The notes: generated by a model from the sequence alone, not told the origin. DNA of 64,000 nucleotides from Paraburkholderia sp. BCC1886 (GCF_900996245.1 NZ_CAAJGK010000044.1:1-64000); one strand, 5' to 3'; counted from the stretch's first letter, positions 39,795 to 48,846 are shown. Numbers and translations: made by a program.

Positions 39795-40580
39795 ATGAAT
39801 CGCTTACCGTCGCTTTTCCTGTCCCACGGCGCGCCTACGCTGCCGATCGACCCTTCCCTGCCCTCCGCCGGGTTCGGCGTATTGAGCGCGCAACTGCCCC
39901 GTCCCGAATCCGTGCTGATGCTGTCGGCGCATTGGGGCACCGCGCGGCCGGTCGCGAGCACGTCTGCCGCGCCGGAAACCATCCACGATTTTTACGGCTT
40001 TCCGCGTCAGCTTTACGAGATCCAGTACCCCGCGCCAGGCGCGCCCGATGTCGCGCGGCGCGCGGCGGTGCTGCTCGGCGAACAGGGCGTCCTCGCCGAT
40101 GCGCAGCCACACGGCCTCGATCACGGCGCCTGGGTGCCGATGCTGTTGATGTTCCCGCAAGCGGACGTGCCGGTCGCACAGTTGTCGATTCAGCCGCACA
40201 TGGACGCCGCGCACCATTTCCGCGTCGGCCGCGCGCTGCGCGCTTTGAAAGACGATGGCGTGATGGTGATCGGCTCAGGCCAGATCACGCACAACCTGCG
40301 CGCCGCCGATTTCTCCGCGCGCCCGGAAGATGCGGACCCGCGCGTCAGCGAATTCACCGACTGGTTCGAGGAAAAGCTGGCCGGGCACGATATCGACGCG
40401 TTGCTGGACTATCGCCGCCAGGCGCCCCACGCGGTCCTGATGCATCCCACCGACGAGCATCTGCTGCCCGTGTTCGCCGCTCTCGGCGCCGCCGATGACG
40501 ATTTTTCGCTCGCCATCCAGTCGCTCGGCACCTACCAGCGCTCGCTGGCCATGACGAATTACGTGTTCGGCACAGCGTGA
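39795..40580 (+). CDS. DODA-type extradiol aromatic ring-opening dioxygenase
   Basis: 261-residue protein of the class III extradiol dioxygenase LigB superfamily, related to YgiD and plant DOPA 4,5-dioxygenase. Likely metal ligands are in LFLSHGAPTLPID, LMLSAHWGTARPV and GLDHGAWVPMLLM, and GSGQITHNLRA is also conserved. The family opens catechol rings using a non-heme metal (Fe or Zn). The natural substrate is unknown. It is followed by a perfect terminator. Confidence 0.9.
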   Translation: MNRLPSLFLSHGAPTLPIDPSLPSAGFGVLSAQLPRPESVLMLSAHWGTARPVASTSAAPETIHDFYGFPRQLYEIQYPAPGAPDVARRAAVLLGEQGVLADAQPHGLDHGAWVPMLLMFPQADVPVAQLSIQPHMDAAHHFRVGRALRALKDDGVMVIGSGQITHNLRAADFSARPEDADPRVSEFTDWFEEKLAGHDIDALLDYRRQAPHAVLMHPTDEHLLPVFAALGAADDDFSLAIQSLGTYQRSLAMTNYVFGTA

Positions 40581-40600
40581 CGCTAGCGGCGTCGTCCATA

Positions 40601-40638
40601 AAAAAGCCCGCCTGAGTGACAACTCAGGCGGGCTTTTT
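40601..40638. terminator. Bidirectional terminator with 17-bp stem
   Basis: AAAAAGCCCGCCTGAGT (40601-40617) pairs perfectly with 40622-40638 across a 4-base loop. It separates the convergent dioxygenase and permease genes. Confidence 0.93.
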
Positions 40639-40652
40639 ACTCGTGCGTCGAC

Positions 40653-42248
40653 TCAATGCGAGCCGATACCCTCGAGCACTTCGTCGTGCTCGCCACGCTC
40701 GTCGAGATACTCCGAGCGATAGCCGCTGTGCACGCCCCAGTAATAAAACACCAGCGCAAACGCGATCACTACCAGCATGTCCCAGCCATACGGCAGAACG
40801 CCGCTGCCGCCGAACTGCTTGCTGCCAATCAACGACAGCACCGCCATCACCGGCAGATAGACGACGAGCCACCACGCGGCCTTCAGATCACGTCCCCAGC
40901 CCGCGAAGCCTGACTTCGCCTGGAAGTAGAAGTACACCGGGAGCGCCACGACCATCAGCAGGATAATTTCGCCGGTCAGCGGCCACTTCGCCCAGTACAG
41001 GATCAGCGACGCGCAGACGAACGCGAACGGCGCGATCACCGACATGCCCGGAATGTGCAGCGGCCGTTCCAGATCGGTTGCGGCGCGGCGCAGCGACATC
41101 AGGCTGATCGGGCCAGTCAGGTAGGAGATGACGGTCGCGACCGAAATCACCGCCGCCAGCGAACTCCAGCCGCGGAAGAAGAACAGGAAGATGAACGACA
41201 CCAGCAGGTTGAACCACATGGCCGGGCGCGGCACGCCGTAGAACGGGTGCACGTTGCCGAACATCTTCGGCATCGTGTTGTTGCGCTCCATTGCGTAGAT
41301 CATGCGGCTCGTGGTCGCCATGTAGGTCGTACCCGTGCCGCTCGGGCTCACGAAGGCGTCAACGTACAGCAGGATGGCCAGCCAGTTCAGGTTCAACGCA
41401 ATCGCGAGTTCGGCGAACGGCGAGGCGAAGTTGAAGTGGCTCCAGCCCTTCATTACGTCGCCCGGACTGACTGCGCCGATGTAGGCGATCTGCAGGAGCA
41501 CGTAGATAACCAGCGCCAGCAGAATCGAGCCGATCACCGCGAACGGTACGCTCTTGGCCGGGTTACGCGCTTCGCCGGCGAGATTGATCGGGCTCTGGAA
41601 CCCGTTGAAGGCGAACACGATACCGCTCGTCGCCACCGCGGTCAGAACCGCCGACCAGCCATAAGGCGCAAACGTGCTGACTTCACCGAAGTTTTCCTTA
41701 TGAAAACCCGTCAGCATCAAACCGAGAATGGTGGCGCCCGGAATCACGAACTTGAAGACCGTAATAGCTGAATTGGCGCGCGCGAACAGTTTGACGCCCC
41801 AATAATTGAGCAGAAAATAAATAATCACCAATAACGCGGATAACAATAACCCGTTGGTCGTTAATGATCCATTCACGAATAACGCATGCGCCCATGGATA
41901 AGGCCATGTACTCATATATTGAATCGACGCTTCCGCCTCGATGGGAATAACCGAGACAATCGCAATCCAGTTTGCCCAGGCACTAATGAAGCCAACCAGC
42001 GCACCATGCGAATAGCGCGCGTAACGCACCATGCCGCCGGACTCGGGGAACATGGCGCCGAGTTCCGCGTAAGTCAGTGCAATGGCCAGAATCACCACTG
42101 CACCAATCACCCATGCACAAATCGCAGCGGGACCCGCAATTTTTGCAGCCTTCCACGCGCCGAACAGCCAGCCCGATCCGATGATCGAGCCCAGGCCGGT
42201 CAGCATGAGCGCGATCGGGCCGATGTTCCGTTGTATAGAACTTTTCAC
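40653..42248 (-). CDS. APC-family amino acid permease
   Basis: 531 residues from a GTG start (42246-42248 reading backward), fixed by CAGGAG five bases upstream and the cytoplasmic start VKSSIQRNIGPIALM. About 12-14 transmembrane helices are visible, beginning IALMLTGLGSIIGSGWLFGA with the family's GSGW-type unwound helix. Family features include FAFNGFQSPINLAGEARNP and RMIYAMERNNTMPKMF. It is an amino acid/polyamine/organocation transporter; the substrate is not readable. A short segment (41801-41880, 27/80 G+C) is far more AT-rich than the rest of the gene. Upstream lie three GTTGCACC elements. Confidence 0.9.
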   Translation of the reverse strand: MKSSIQRNIGPIALMLTGLGSIIGSGWLFGAWKAAKIAGPAAICAWVIGAVVILAIALTYAELGAMFPESGGMVRYARYSHGALVGFISAWANWIAIVSVIPIEAEASIQYMSTWPYPWAHALFVNGSLTTNGLLLSALLVIIYFLLNYWGVKLFARANSAITVFKFVIPGATILGLMLTGFHKENFGEVSTFAPYGWSAVLTAVATSGIVFAFNGFQSPINLAGEARNPAKSVPFAVIGSILLALVIYVLLQIAYIGAVSPGDVMKGWSHFNFASPFAELAIALNLNWLAILLYVDAFVSPSGTGTTYMATTSRMIYAMERNNTMPKMFGNVHPFYGVPRPAMWFNLLVSFIFLFFFRGWSSLAAVISVATVISYLTGPISLMSLRRAATDLERPLHIPGMSVIAPFAFVCASLILYWAKWPLTGEIILLMVVALPVYFYFQAKSGFAGWGRDLKAAWWLVVYLPVMAVLSLIGSKQFGGSGVLPYGWDMLVVIAFALVFYYWGVHSGYRSEYLDERGEHDEVLEGIGSH

Positions 42249-42350
42249 GTCTTCTCCTGTATCAGAACCATGACGGCACCGCGTGACATCGCTCGTGGCG
42301 CTGGAAGCGGGGTGACGCGCATGCGTTGCGCGACGGCCCATGTTCGATCA

Positions 42351-42403
42351 GGTGCAACCGACGCGCGGCGCGTAGTTTAACGGTTGCACCCGGCTGTTGC
42401 ACC
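42351..42403. promoter_or_regulatory. Three GGTTGCACC-type elements upstream of permease
   Basis: GGTGCAACCG (42351-42360) and CGGTTGCACC (42381-42390) are a perfect 10-bp inverted repeat with a 20-bp spacer. A third copy, GTTGCACC, is at 42396-42403. They lie 103-155 bp before the permease start and 103 bp or more before the cspA promoter. They may be regulator sites for either gene. Confidence 0.6.
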
Positions 42404-42505
42404 GGAACCAAGGGTTGTCCCTGGAAAAAATCTGCGCATTCGGAAAGCTTTGTTAGCAAACTCTGCGCCCAAAAGACGCGCCTTTGTAAAGAAACGGGGA
42501 GAGAG

Positions 42506-42534
42506 TTGACCTTCGCGCAAAATGCCCGTATAAC
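42506..42534 (+). promoter_or_regulatory. Sigma-70 promoter of the cold-shock gene
   Basis: TTGACC (42506-42511) and TATAAC (42529-42534) with a 17-bp spacer, close to consensus. A start near 42541 gives a 5' leader of about 140 bases before the cold-shock ATG, the long leader typical of cspA-type mRNAs. Confidence 0.8.
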
Positions 42535-42680
42535 GTCCTGGCAGGATTTCAGGCGGCGAGTGAATTGGTCTTTCGTGGTTCGCCCATCAACGGTACTCCG
42601 GTTGGTCTATTACCCCCTTCCTTGATTTTCATGCGCTCTGTGGGCTTCGGCCTTATTCACCATCTTTAGGAAAAAGTAAT

Positions 42681-42884
42681 ATGGAAACCGGTACCGTCAA
42701 GTGGTTCAACGACGCAAAGGGCTTTGGCTTCATCACGCCGGACGGCGGCGGCGAAGATCTGTTCGCGCATTTCTCGGAAATCCGCACGGAAGGCTTCAAG
42801 ACGCTGCAGGAAAACCAGAAAGTGACGTTTGAAGTGAAGACGGGCCCGAAGGGCAAGCAAGCTGCAGATATCAAGCCGGCTTAA
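42681..42884 (+). CDS. cspA: Cold-shock protein (CspA family)
   Basis: 67-residue single cold-shock domain. RNP1 is KGFGFITP and RNP2 is DLFAHFSE; the start [14 protein letters not shown] is typical. It binds single-stranded RNA and DNA and acts as an RNA chaperone. AGGAAAAAG precedes the ATG. A long leader and a strong terminator suggest a single-gene transcript. Which paralogue it is, cold-induced or constitutive, cannot be told here. Confidence 0.95.
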   Translation: METGTVKWFNDAKGFGFITPDGGGEDLFAHFSEIRTEGFKTLQENQKVTFEVKTGPKGKQAADIKPA

Positions 42885-42927
42885 GCTGTAGTTAGCCCGC
42901 AAGCAGTATTAGCTTCCTTCTGGACGC

Positions 42928-42957
42928 AAAAAACCCCGCCTTGGCGGGGTTTTTTTA
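42928..42957 (+). terminator. Terminator of cold-shock gene
   Basis: AAAAAACCCCGC and GCGGGGTTTTTT pair around a CTTG loop, followed by T residues. It lies 43 bp after the stop and can also serve the convergent Hsp70 gene. Confidence 0.92.
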
Positions 42958-43005
42958 TATATCGACCGCGATTATCTTCGCAATCCGCGACTCGTCGATA
43001 AACGA

Positions 43006-44256
43006 TTATCCGAATATCCGGCGCGCGTGAATGCCCAACCCTGTTGCGACACTGGCGAGCCGGTCGCCGAATACCGCTTTCGCCTCCGGAAACGCTGCCG
43101 CCAGTGCGCTGGATAAGAACGACAAGCCGGTCGAGCCGCCGGTGAAGTAAATCGCGCCGACGTCGCGGGTGGCCACCCCGGCGGCCTGCACCGTATCGCG
43201 CGCTGCTTGCACGATGCGGCGCGTCTCCTCCTCGCCGGCCTTGATGAGCTGCGCCTCGTCGAAAGCCAGTCGCAGATCGTCCTCCACTTCTTCGAGGTCG
43301 ATCAGCGTCTCGCCGCCGGCCGCCACGCCGATCTTCGCTTCTTCCGCATGCGCGGCCAGCGCGTGACCCAGACGCCGGTCCACGACGCGGATCAGCCGGT
43401 CGTAATGCTTGACCTCGGTGAACAGGTGGCGCATCAGCGTCAGTTCGCTCACGCGTTTCGGCGCGTAGACCGTGTTGATCAGATGCCAGGTGGCGAGATC
43501 GAAATAGACGCGGCTCGGAATTTCGCGGCCTTCCGTGTCGAGCGTCTGATAGCCGAGTTCACGCAGAATCGTCCCGAGTTCGACGCGCCGGTCGAAATCC
43601 GTTCCGGCGACGTGCACGCCGTGGTGCGCCAGCACATCGTCCTTGCGTTCAATCCGCTGCATTCGCTGCGGTCCCACTCGCACCAGCGAGAAGTCCGACG
43701 TACCGCCGCCGATGTCGGCCACCAGCACGAGCCCTTCTTCCGTGAGATGCGATTCGTAATCGAAGGCCGCCGCGATCGGTTCGTACTGGAAGTGAATCTC
43801 CCGCAACCCGACCGAACGCGCCGCCGCTTCGAGTTGCTGCTGCGCCATCTGATCGGCGCGCGGATCGTCGTCGACGAAAAACACCGGGCGTCCCATGACC
43901 GCGCGGCTGATTGCGTCGCCCGCGCTTTTTTCGGCAGACCGCTTCAGGTGATCGACGAAGATCGCGATGACTTCGGTGTACTTGATGGCGGAACCGTCGC
44001 CGAGGTCGGTCGAATTCTCCGCGAGCGGCGAGCCGAGAATGCTCTTCATGGAGCGCATCAGCCGGCCGTCGAAACCGTCGATATAGGCCGCCAGCGCCGC
44101 ACGGCCAAACTCGCGGGTGTTCTCGTCGGTGTTGAAAAATACCGAGGTGGGCAGCGTGGTGTACGCGCCTTCGACCGGCGCGAGCTTGAGCGTCGTGCCG
44201 TCGGGGACGGCCACGGCGGAATTGGAAGTACCGAAATCAATCGCGCAATAGTTCAT
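43006..44256 (-). CDS. yegD: Hsp70-family protein, YegD-like
   Basis: 416-residue actin/Hsp70-fold ATPase. Phosphate-1 motif AIDFGTSNSAVAVPDG and phosphate-2 motif LVADIGGGTSDFSLVRV are present, with an adenosine-binding region YFTGGSTGLSFLSSALAAAF near the C-terminus. It is shorter than DnaK and lacks the peptide-binding and lid domains, as YegD proteins do. Its cellular role is not established. It stands alone between a terminator and a divergent MFS gene. Confidence 0.9.
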   Translation of the reverse strand: MNYCAIDFGTSNSAVAVPDGTTLKLAPVEGAYTTLPTSVFFNTDENTREFGRAALAAYIDGFDGRLMRSMKSILGSPLAENSTDLGDGSAIKYTEVIAIFVDHLKRSAEKSAGDAISRAVMGRPVFFVDDDPRADQMAQQQLEAAARSVGLREIHFQYEPIAAAFDYESHLTEEGLVLVADIGGGTSDFSLVRVGPQRMQRIERKDDVLAHHGVHVAGTDFDRRVELGTILRELGYQTLDTEGREIPSRVYFDLATWHLINTVYAPKRVSELTLMRHLFTEVKHYDRLIRVVDRRLGHALAAHAEEAKIGVAAGGETLIDLEEVEDDLRLAFDEAQLIKAGEEETRRIVQAARDTVQAAGVATRDVGAIYFTGGSTGLSFLSSALAAAFPEAKAVFGDRLASVATGLGIHARRIFG

Positions 44257-44446
44257 GGCTGGAATCGCCGCTCACGGCTGGCGCGGACAGAAGAGGGGAG
44301 CGGCTTTGTAACACGAAAGCGCGACTAGCATCAACCGACGCTGCCGCAACCCGCGGGATTCCGCCCACCACCCGCTCGACGGAACAGGAATTGCTCAATC
44401 CGTCAGGATACGCCGCCAATTTTCTGGAAACAGGAGACAACCCGCA

Positions 44447-45937
44447 ATGAATGTGCCGCCGACCGCCGCAATTCATGAGACGCAGGAACAATCCGGCGAT
44501 GCCGCGATTATCGAAACCGACCTGCCGTCGCGACTCGACCGCTTGCCGTGGGGACGCTTCCACACGCTGATCGTGGTGGCACTCGGCATCACCTGGCTGC
44601 TGGACGGTCTCGAAGTGACCTTGGCCGGCGCGGTGGCGAGCGCGCTGAAGTCGAGCCCCGTCCTGCATTTGAGCAACGCCGAGGTCGGGCTCGCCGGCAG
44701 CGCGTACATCGCGGGCGCGGTGCTCGGCGCGTTGGGCTTCGGCTGGCTGACCGACCGGCTCGGGCGCCGCAAGCTCTTCTTCATCACCCTCTTCCTGTAT
44801 CTGGCGGCCACCGCCGCGACCGCGCTGTCGTGGAATCTGGCGAGTTTTCTGCTGTTCCGCTTCCTGACCGGTGCAGGCATCGGCGGCGAATACACCGCCA
44901 TCAATTCGACGATCCAGGAGTTCACCCCGGCGCGGGTGCGCGGCTGGACCGATCTGGGTATCAACGGCACGTTTTGGATCGGTGCGGCGCTTGGCTCGGC
45001 GGGTTCGCTGATCCTGCTCGATCCGCACCTGCTGCCCGCCGACTGGGGCTGGCGCGCGTGCTTTTTCATCGGCGCGGTGCTGGCGCTGGCCATCCTGCCG
45101 ATGCGCATCTGGGTACCCGAAAGCCCGCGCTGGCTACTCACGCACGGCGACGAACGCGATGCACGGACCATCGTCGAAAACATCGAAACCCGCTTTCGCA
45201 ACGAAGGGCACGAACTTCAGGATCGCGACCTGACCCGCTTGCGCCTGCGCGCACGCGGCAACACGCCGCTGCGCGAGGTGTTCGACACGCTGTTCAACGT
45301 GCACCGGCGCCGCGCGCTGGTCGGTCTGTCGCTGATGACCGCCCAGGCGTTTTTCTACAACGCGATTTTCTTCACCTACGCGCTGGTGCTGACCGATTTC
45401 TATCAGGTGCCCGGGGACCATATCGGCTGGTATCTGCTGCCCTTTGCGCTGGGAAATTTCCTTGGGCCGCTGCTGCTCGGACGGCTTTTCGACGTGATCG
45501 GCCGCCGCAAGATGATCGCCGCGACTTACGGCATGTCCGCCATTCTGCTGACCGTGAGCGGCTATCTGTTCGAACAGCAGATGCTCACCGTGGTCACGCA
45601 GACTATCGCTTGGATGGTCATCTTTTTTTTCGCGTCGGCGGCCGCGAGCTCGGCGTATCTGACGGTCAGCGAATCGTTTCCGCTGGAAATTCGCGCGCTG
45701 GCGATTGCGGTGTTCTATGCGTTCGGCACGGCGCTCGGCGGCATCGCCGGTCCGGCGTTTTTCGGCCGGCTGATCGATTCGCATCAGCGCGGCCAGGTGT
45801 TTTCCGGCTATCTGGTCGGCTCCGCGCTGATGCTCGCGGCCGCGGTGATTGCGGCGATCTGGGGCGTGGATGCGGAGGGCAAGTCGCTCGAGAACGTCGC
45901 GGCGCCGTTGTCGAGTGTCGCGGACGGCGCGGAATAG
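44447..45937 (+). CDS. MFS transporter (sugar porter / metabolite symporter type)
   Basis: 496-residue, about 12-helix major facilitator. The loop 2-3 motif GWLTDRLGRRKLFFI and the end-of-first-half motif PESPRWLLTHGDERD are typical of the sugar/metabolite:H+ symporter group, and a matching loop LFDVIGRRKMIAA follows in the second half. A large central loop (about 225-280) is hydrophilic. Substrates could be sugars or aromatic acids. AGGAGA precedes the ATG. Divergent from the Hsp70 gene with a 190-bp gap in which I see no clear operator. Confidence 0.88.
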   Translation: MNVPPTAAIHETQEQSGDAAIIETDLPSRLDRLPWGRFHTLIVVALGITWLLDGLEVTLAGAVASALKSSPVLHLSNAEVGLAGSAYIAGAVLGALGFGWLTDRLGRRKLFFITLFLYLAATAATALSWNLASFLLFRFLTGAGIGGEYTAINSTIQEFTPARVRGWTDLGINGTFWIGAALGSAGSLILLDPHLLPADWGWRACFFIGAVLALAILPMRIWVPESPRWLLTHGDERDARTIVENIETRFRNEGHELQDRDLTRLRLRARGNTPLREVFDTLFNVHRRRALVGLSLMTAQAFFYNAIFFTYALVLTDFYQVPGDHIGWYLLPFALGNFLGPLLLGRLFDVIGRRKMIAATYGMSAILLTVSGYLFEQQMLTVVTQTIAWMVIFFFASAAASSAYLTVSESFPLEIRALAIAVFYAFGTALGGIAGPAFFGRLIDSHQRGQVFSGYLVGSALMLAAAVIAAIWGVDAEGKSLENVAAPLSSVADGAE

Positions 45938-46006
45938 AAAACGCGCGACCGGGGCCGCGCGCTGATTGCTGCTCTTCGAACGCCGTCGAAGCCTGTTGCG
46001 CTCTGC

Positions 46007-46600
46007 TTAGAGCGGCTTCTTCCAGCCTCCGCCGTAAGCGATATCGGCCAGCGGCAACCGCTGACGCACCGACTTCTCACGCTCGCGCAGAACCGGGTCG
46101 AGCTTGTCGACGTCGCCGTAATGGCCGAGCGAAATGATGGCGATCACTTCGACGTCGTTCGGGAGTTTGAACGCGGTGCGGAACGCGTTCGGATCGAAAC
46201 CGCTCATCTGATGCGCGGCCAGACCGAGCGCATGGGCCTGCAGCACCAGCGACATTGCCGCCGCGCCCGCGTCGTAGGGCGCACAGCGGTTCACTTCACC
46301 CTTGCTGGTCAGCGTATGCGTGGTCACCGCGATCAGCACCGGCGCCGGCGCATTCCAGCCCTGATTGAACGGCACCAGCGTCGCAAACGCTTCTTTGAAC
46401 GACACTTCGTCGGTGCCGCGGTCGAACACCACGAATCGCCACGGCTGGACGTTATACGAAGACGGTGCCCAGCGCGCCGCTTCCAGCACCGACAGCAAAT
46501 GCTCCCGGCTCACCGGCTCGCTCGAATAGGCGCGCGGGCTCCAGCGGCCGGCAATCAACTCGTGAATGGCAACTTCGGTAGGTGCGGGTTTGTTGGTCAT
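46007..46600 (-). CDS. Nitroreductase-family FMN oxidoreductase
   Basis: 197-residue FMN-dependent nitroreductase-fold protein. RWSPRAYSSEPVS and EAARWAPSSYNVQPWRFV are the family's FMN-binding elements, and a C-terminal SLGHYGDVDKLDPVLRERE closes the domain. It likely reduces nitro compounds or quinones with NAD(P)H. The start MTNKPAPTEVAIHELI has AGAGAAG upstream; an ATG 24 bases earlier (MNFDQEK) is the alternative. Convergent with the upstream MFS gene. Confidence 0.88.
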   Translation of the reverse strand: MTNKPAPTEVAIHELIAGRWSPRAYSSEPVSREHLLSVLEAARWAPSSYNVQPWRFVVFDRGTDEVSFKEAFATLVPFNQGWNAPAPVLIAVTTHTLTSKGEVNRCAPYDAGAAAMSLVLQAHALGLAAHQMSGFDPNAFRTAFKLPNDVEVIAIISLGHYGDVDKLDPVLREREKSVRQRLPLADIAYGGGWKKPL

Positions 46601-46741
46601 GCGCTTCTCTTGGTCGAAATTCATGAACGGCGGGCGGCTGCCCGGGGCCACATAGCATACCCGGCCTGCGCCGCGCGTGGTCCCCGAGTTGTGCGTCCAT
46701 GGGTCCGTTCCTGCCATCCGGGCAAGCGTGGGCGCCCCGCT

Positions 46742-48025
46742 TCACACCGGCTGCGCAAGCGTCGCCCTGGCCGGCCGGTTGATGCGCAGAACGATGAAAG
46801 CCGCCACCAGACACAAGCCGCCCGAGATCATCGAGGCGACCGTGTAGGTGCCGAGACTCGCGCGCAGCATGCCCGCGCCGAGCGCCGCAAAGGCGGCGCC
46901 CAACTGATGCCCCGCGACCACCCAGCCGAACACCACCGGCGCGGCTTCCTTGCCGTAGACGTCGGTCGCGAGCCGCACGGTCGGCGGCACCGTGGCGATC
47001 CAGTCGAGGCCGTAGAACACGGCGAACAGCGGCAGACCGAAGAAATCGATACCGAACGCATGCGGCAGATACATGAGCGACAGCCCACGCAAACCGTAGT
47101 ACCAGAACAGCAGCACGCGGCTGTTGAAACGGTCCGACAGCCAGCCGGAGAGGGTCGTGCCGATCAGATCGAAGATGCCCATCGCGGCCAGCAGCGAGGC
47201 GCCCTGCACTTCGGTCATGCCGTAATCGCCGCACATGGCGATCAGGTGGGTGCCGACGTAGCCGTTGGTACTCGCGCCGCAAATAAAGAAGCTGAAAAAC
47301 AGCAGCCAGAAGTCGCGCGTCTTGCTGGCCATGGCGAGCGTGCCGAAGGCGATGGCGAGCGGATTCTGTCGGGTGCCGCCGGTGGCGAGCGGCGCGTCGT
47401 CCGGTTCGCCATAGGCGCGCAGTTGCATGGAGGCGGGACGCTCGGGCAGCAGGAAGGCGACTAGCGGCAGGACGACTGCCGCCGCAAGTGCGACCACCCA
47501 GACCACCTGACGCCAGCCGTAATGCTCGGCGATAGCGGCGAGCATCGGCAGGAAGACCAGTTGGCCGGTGGCCGAGCTGGCCGTCAGAATGCCCATGACC
47601 AGACCGCGCCGGGTCGTGAACCAGCGCGTAACCACCGTCGCCGACAGCGACAAGGCCGCCACGCCGGTCGAGCCGCCGACCATCACGCCCCAGATGAGCA
47701 CCATCTGCCACGGCTGCGTCATCATCGACGAGAGCGCTACGCCGCCGCCCATCGTAGCCAACGCGACCAGCAGCGTGGGGCGGATGCCGAAGCGCTGCAT
47801 CGCGGCGGCCGCGAACGGCCCCATCAGCCCGTACAGCGCGATATTCACGGAGATGGCCAGCGAGATGGTCGCGCGGCTCCAGCCGAACTGATGCTCGAGC
47901 GGCAGCATCATCACACTCGGCGTGGCCCGCGTGCCGGCCGCGGCCAGCAGCACCAGGAACACCACCGCGACGGTCAGCCACGCGTAGTGGAAACGTCCGC
48001 CAATCAGTCTCGCTGCCCAGTTCAT
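46742..48025 (-). CDS. MFS transporter, probably regulated by the divergent TetR gene
   Basis: 427-residue major facilitator with 12 predicted helices, starting WLTVAVVFLVLLAAAGTRAT after a short N-terminus. GWSRATISLAISVNIALYG and the second-half start FWLLFFSFFICGASTNGYVG resemble monocarboxylate/OFA-type exporters and importers. The cytoplasmic motif LSGWLSDRFNSRVLLFW is in the second half. Divergent from a TetR regulator gene, with two related palindromes in the 152-bp gap, so the repressor probably controls this transporter. Substrate unknown. Confidence 0.88.
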   Translation of the reverse strand: MNWAARLIGGRFHYAWLTVAVVFLVLLAAAGTRATPSVMMLPLEHQFGWSRATISLAISVNIALYGLMGPFAAAAMQRFGIRPTLLVALATMGGGVALSSMMTQPWQMVLIWGVMVGGSTGVAALSLSATVVTRWFTTRRGLVMGILTASSATGQLVFLPMLAAIAEHYGWRQVVWVVALAAAVVLPLVAFLLPERPASMQLRAYGEPDDAPLATGGTRQNPLAIAFGTLAMASKTRDFWLLFFSFFICGASTNGYVGTHLIAMCGDYGMTEVQGASLLAAMGIFDLIGTTLSGWLSDRFNSRVLLFWYYGLRGLSLMYLPHAFGIDFFGLPLFAVFYGLDWIATVPPTVRLATDVYGKEAAPVVFGWVVAGHQLGAAFAALGAGMLRASLGTYTVASMISGGLCLVAAFIVLRINRPARATLAQPV

Positions 48026-48090
48026 CGATTCTCCAATCGGCGCCGGCTACATGGCCGGCCTCTCGTCGTTCAATACGTCGGTATCAGGAT

Positions 48091-48110
48091 TTGTGACAGA
48101 GCGGTCACAA
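48091..48110. promoter_or_regulatory. Operator 1 of the MFS/TetR pair
   Basis: TTGTGACAGAGCGGTCACAA: perfect 7-bp arms with a 6-bp centre. Its central 16 bp match the neighbouring palindrome at 11 of 16 positions. It lies 66 bp before the MFS start. Confidence 0.6.
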
Positions 48111-48126
48111 TAGTGTTGCGATGTTA

Positions 48127-48142
48127 GTTACCGCTCGGTAAC
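48127..48142. promoter_or_regulatory. Operator 2 of the MFS/TetR pair
   Basis: GTTACCGCTCGGTAAC is a palindrome with perfect 7-bp arms, 35 bp before the tetR-type gene and centred 34 bp from operator 1. TetR repressors bind such dyads to control themselves and a divergent transporter. Confidence 0.65.
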
Positions 48143-48177
48143 ATGTCAAGGCGCTAATCGAATCGAGGTGGCGAACC

Positions 48178-48816
48178 ATGTCCCACAGCCGACATACCGA
48201 TGCCGAGCCGAAAGCCGCGCGCCCGCGCAGCACGCACACGGCCGGCCCGCAGGCCCAACAAAATCTGCTGCGCGCCGCGGAGGAACTGTTTTATCGCGAG
48301 GGCGTGCGCTCGGTCGGCGTCGATGCGGTAGTGGAGCGCGCCGGCGTCAACAAGATGAGCTTATACCGCCAGTTTTCGTCGAAGGACGAACTCGTCATGG
48401 CCTATCTCGAACGCAAGGACCAGCAGTTCTTCGGCTACGTCGAAAAGAGCTTCGCGAAGCATCCCGGCGAGCCGGCCCGGCAGCTTCAGCAGTATTTCGA
48501 CGATCTCGCTGCGCGCGCGTCGATCGACGATTACCGCGGCTGTCCGTTCGTGAACGTGTCGGTCGAGTTTCCGGACGCGACGCATCCAGCCCGCCAGTTC
48601 GTCTTCCGTAACAAGCAGCGCTTGATGGCGCGCCTGCTGGAACTGGCAAGCGCCGCCGGCGCAGACGAACCGGCCGAACTGGCGAATGCGCTGGGTTTGA
48701 TCATCGAGGGCGTCTATGCCGCGAGCCAGACCTATGGCCCGGGATGTGGGCCGATTCTGGCCGCGCCGAAGGTCTCAGCCATGCTGATCGCGGCTGCTGT
48801 CCCGCAGTTAAAATAG
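48178..48816 (+). CDS. TetR-family transcriptional regulator
   Basis: 212 residues. The N-terminal helix-turn-helix is at about 30-70 (GVRSVGVDAVVERAGVNKMS, then LYRQFSSKDELV), after a basic, Pro-rich leader of about 25 residues. The C-terminal two thirds are helical and would bind an inducer. CGCPFVN-like GCPFVNVSVEF is common in a TetR subgroup near transporters and oxidoreductases. The inducer is unknown. Divergent from the MFS transporter and probably autoregulated through the paired palindromes. Confidence 0.92.
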   Translation: MSHSRHTDAEPKAARPRSTHTAGPQAQQNLLRAAEELFYREGVRSVGVDAVVERAGVNKMSLYRQFSSKDELVMAYLERKDQQFFGYVEKSFAKHPGEPARQLQQYFDDLAARASIDDYRGCPFVNVSVEFPDATHPARQFVFRNKQRLMARLLELASAAGADEPAELANALGLIIEGVYAASQTYGPGCGPILAAPKVSAMLIAAAVPQLK

Positions 48817-48846
48817 CGCGCTCTTCGCCTTGAGATCGCCCGCTCC

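Noticed and set aside
48091..48110. TTGTGACAGAGCGGTCACAA as a CRP/FNR-type site
   Set aside because: TGTGA and TCACA are separated by 8 bp, not 6, and its similarity to the neighbouring dyad fits a TetR operator better.
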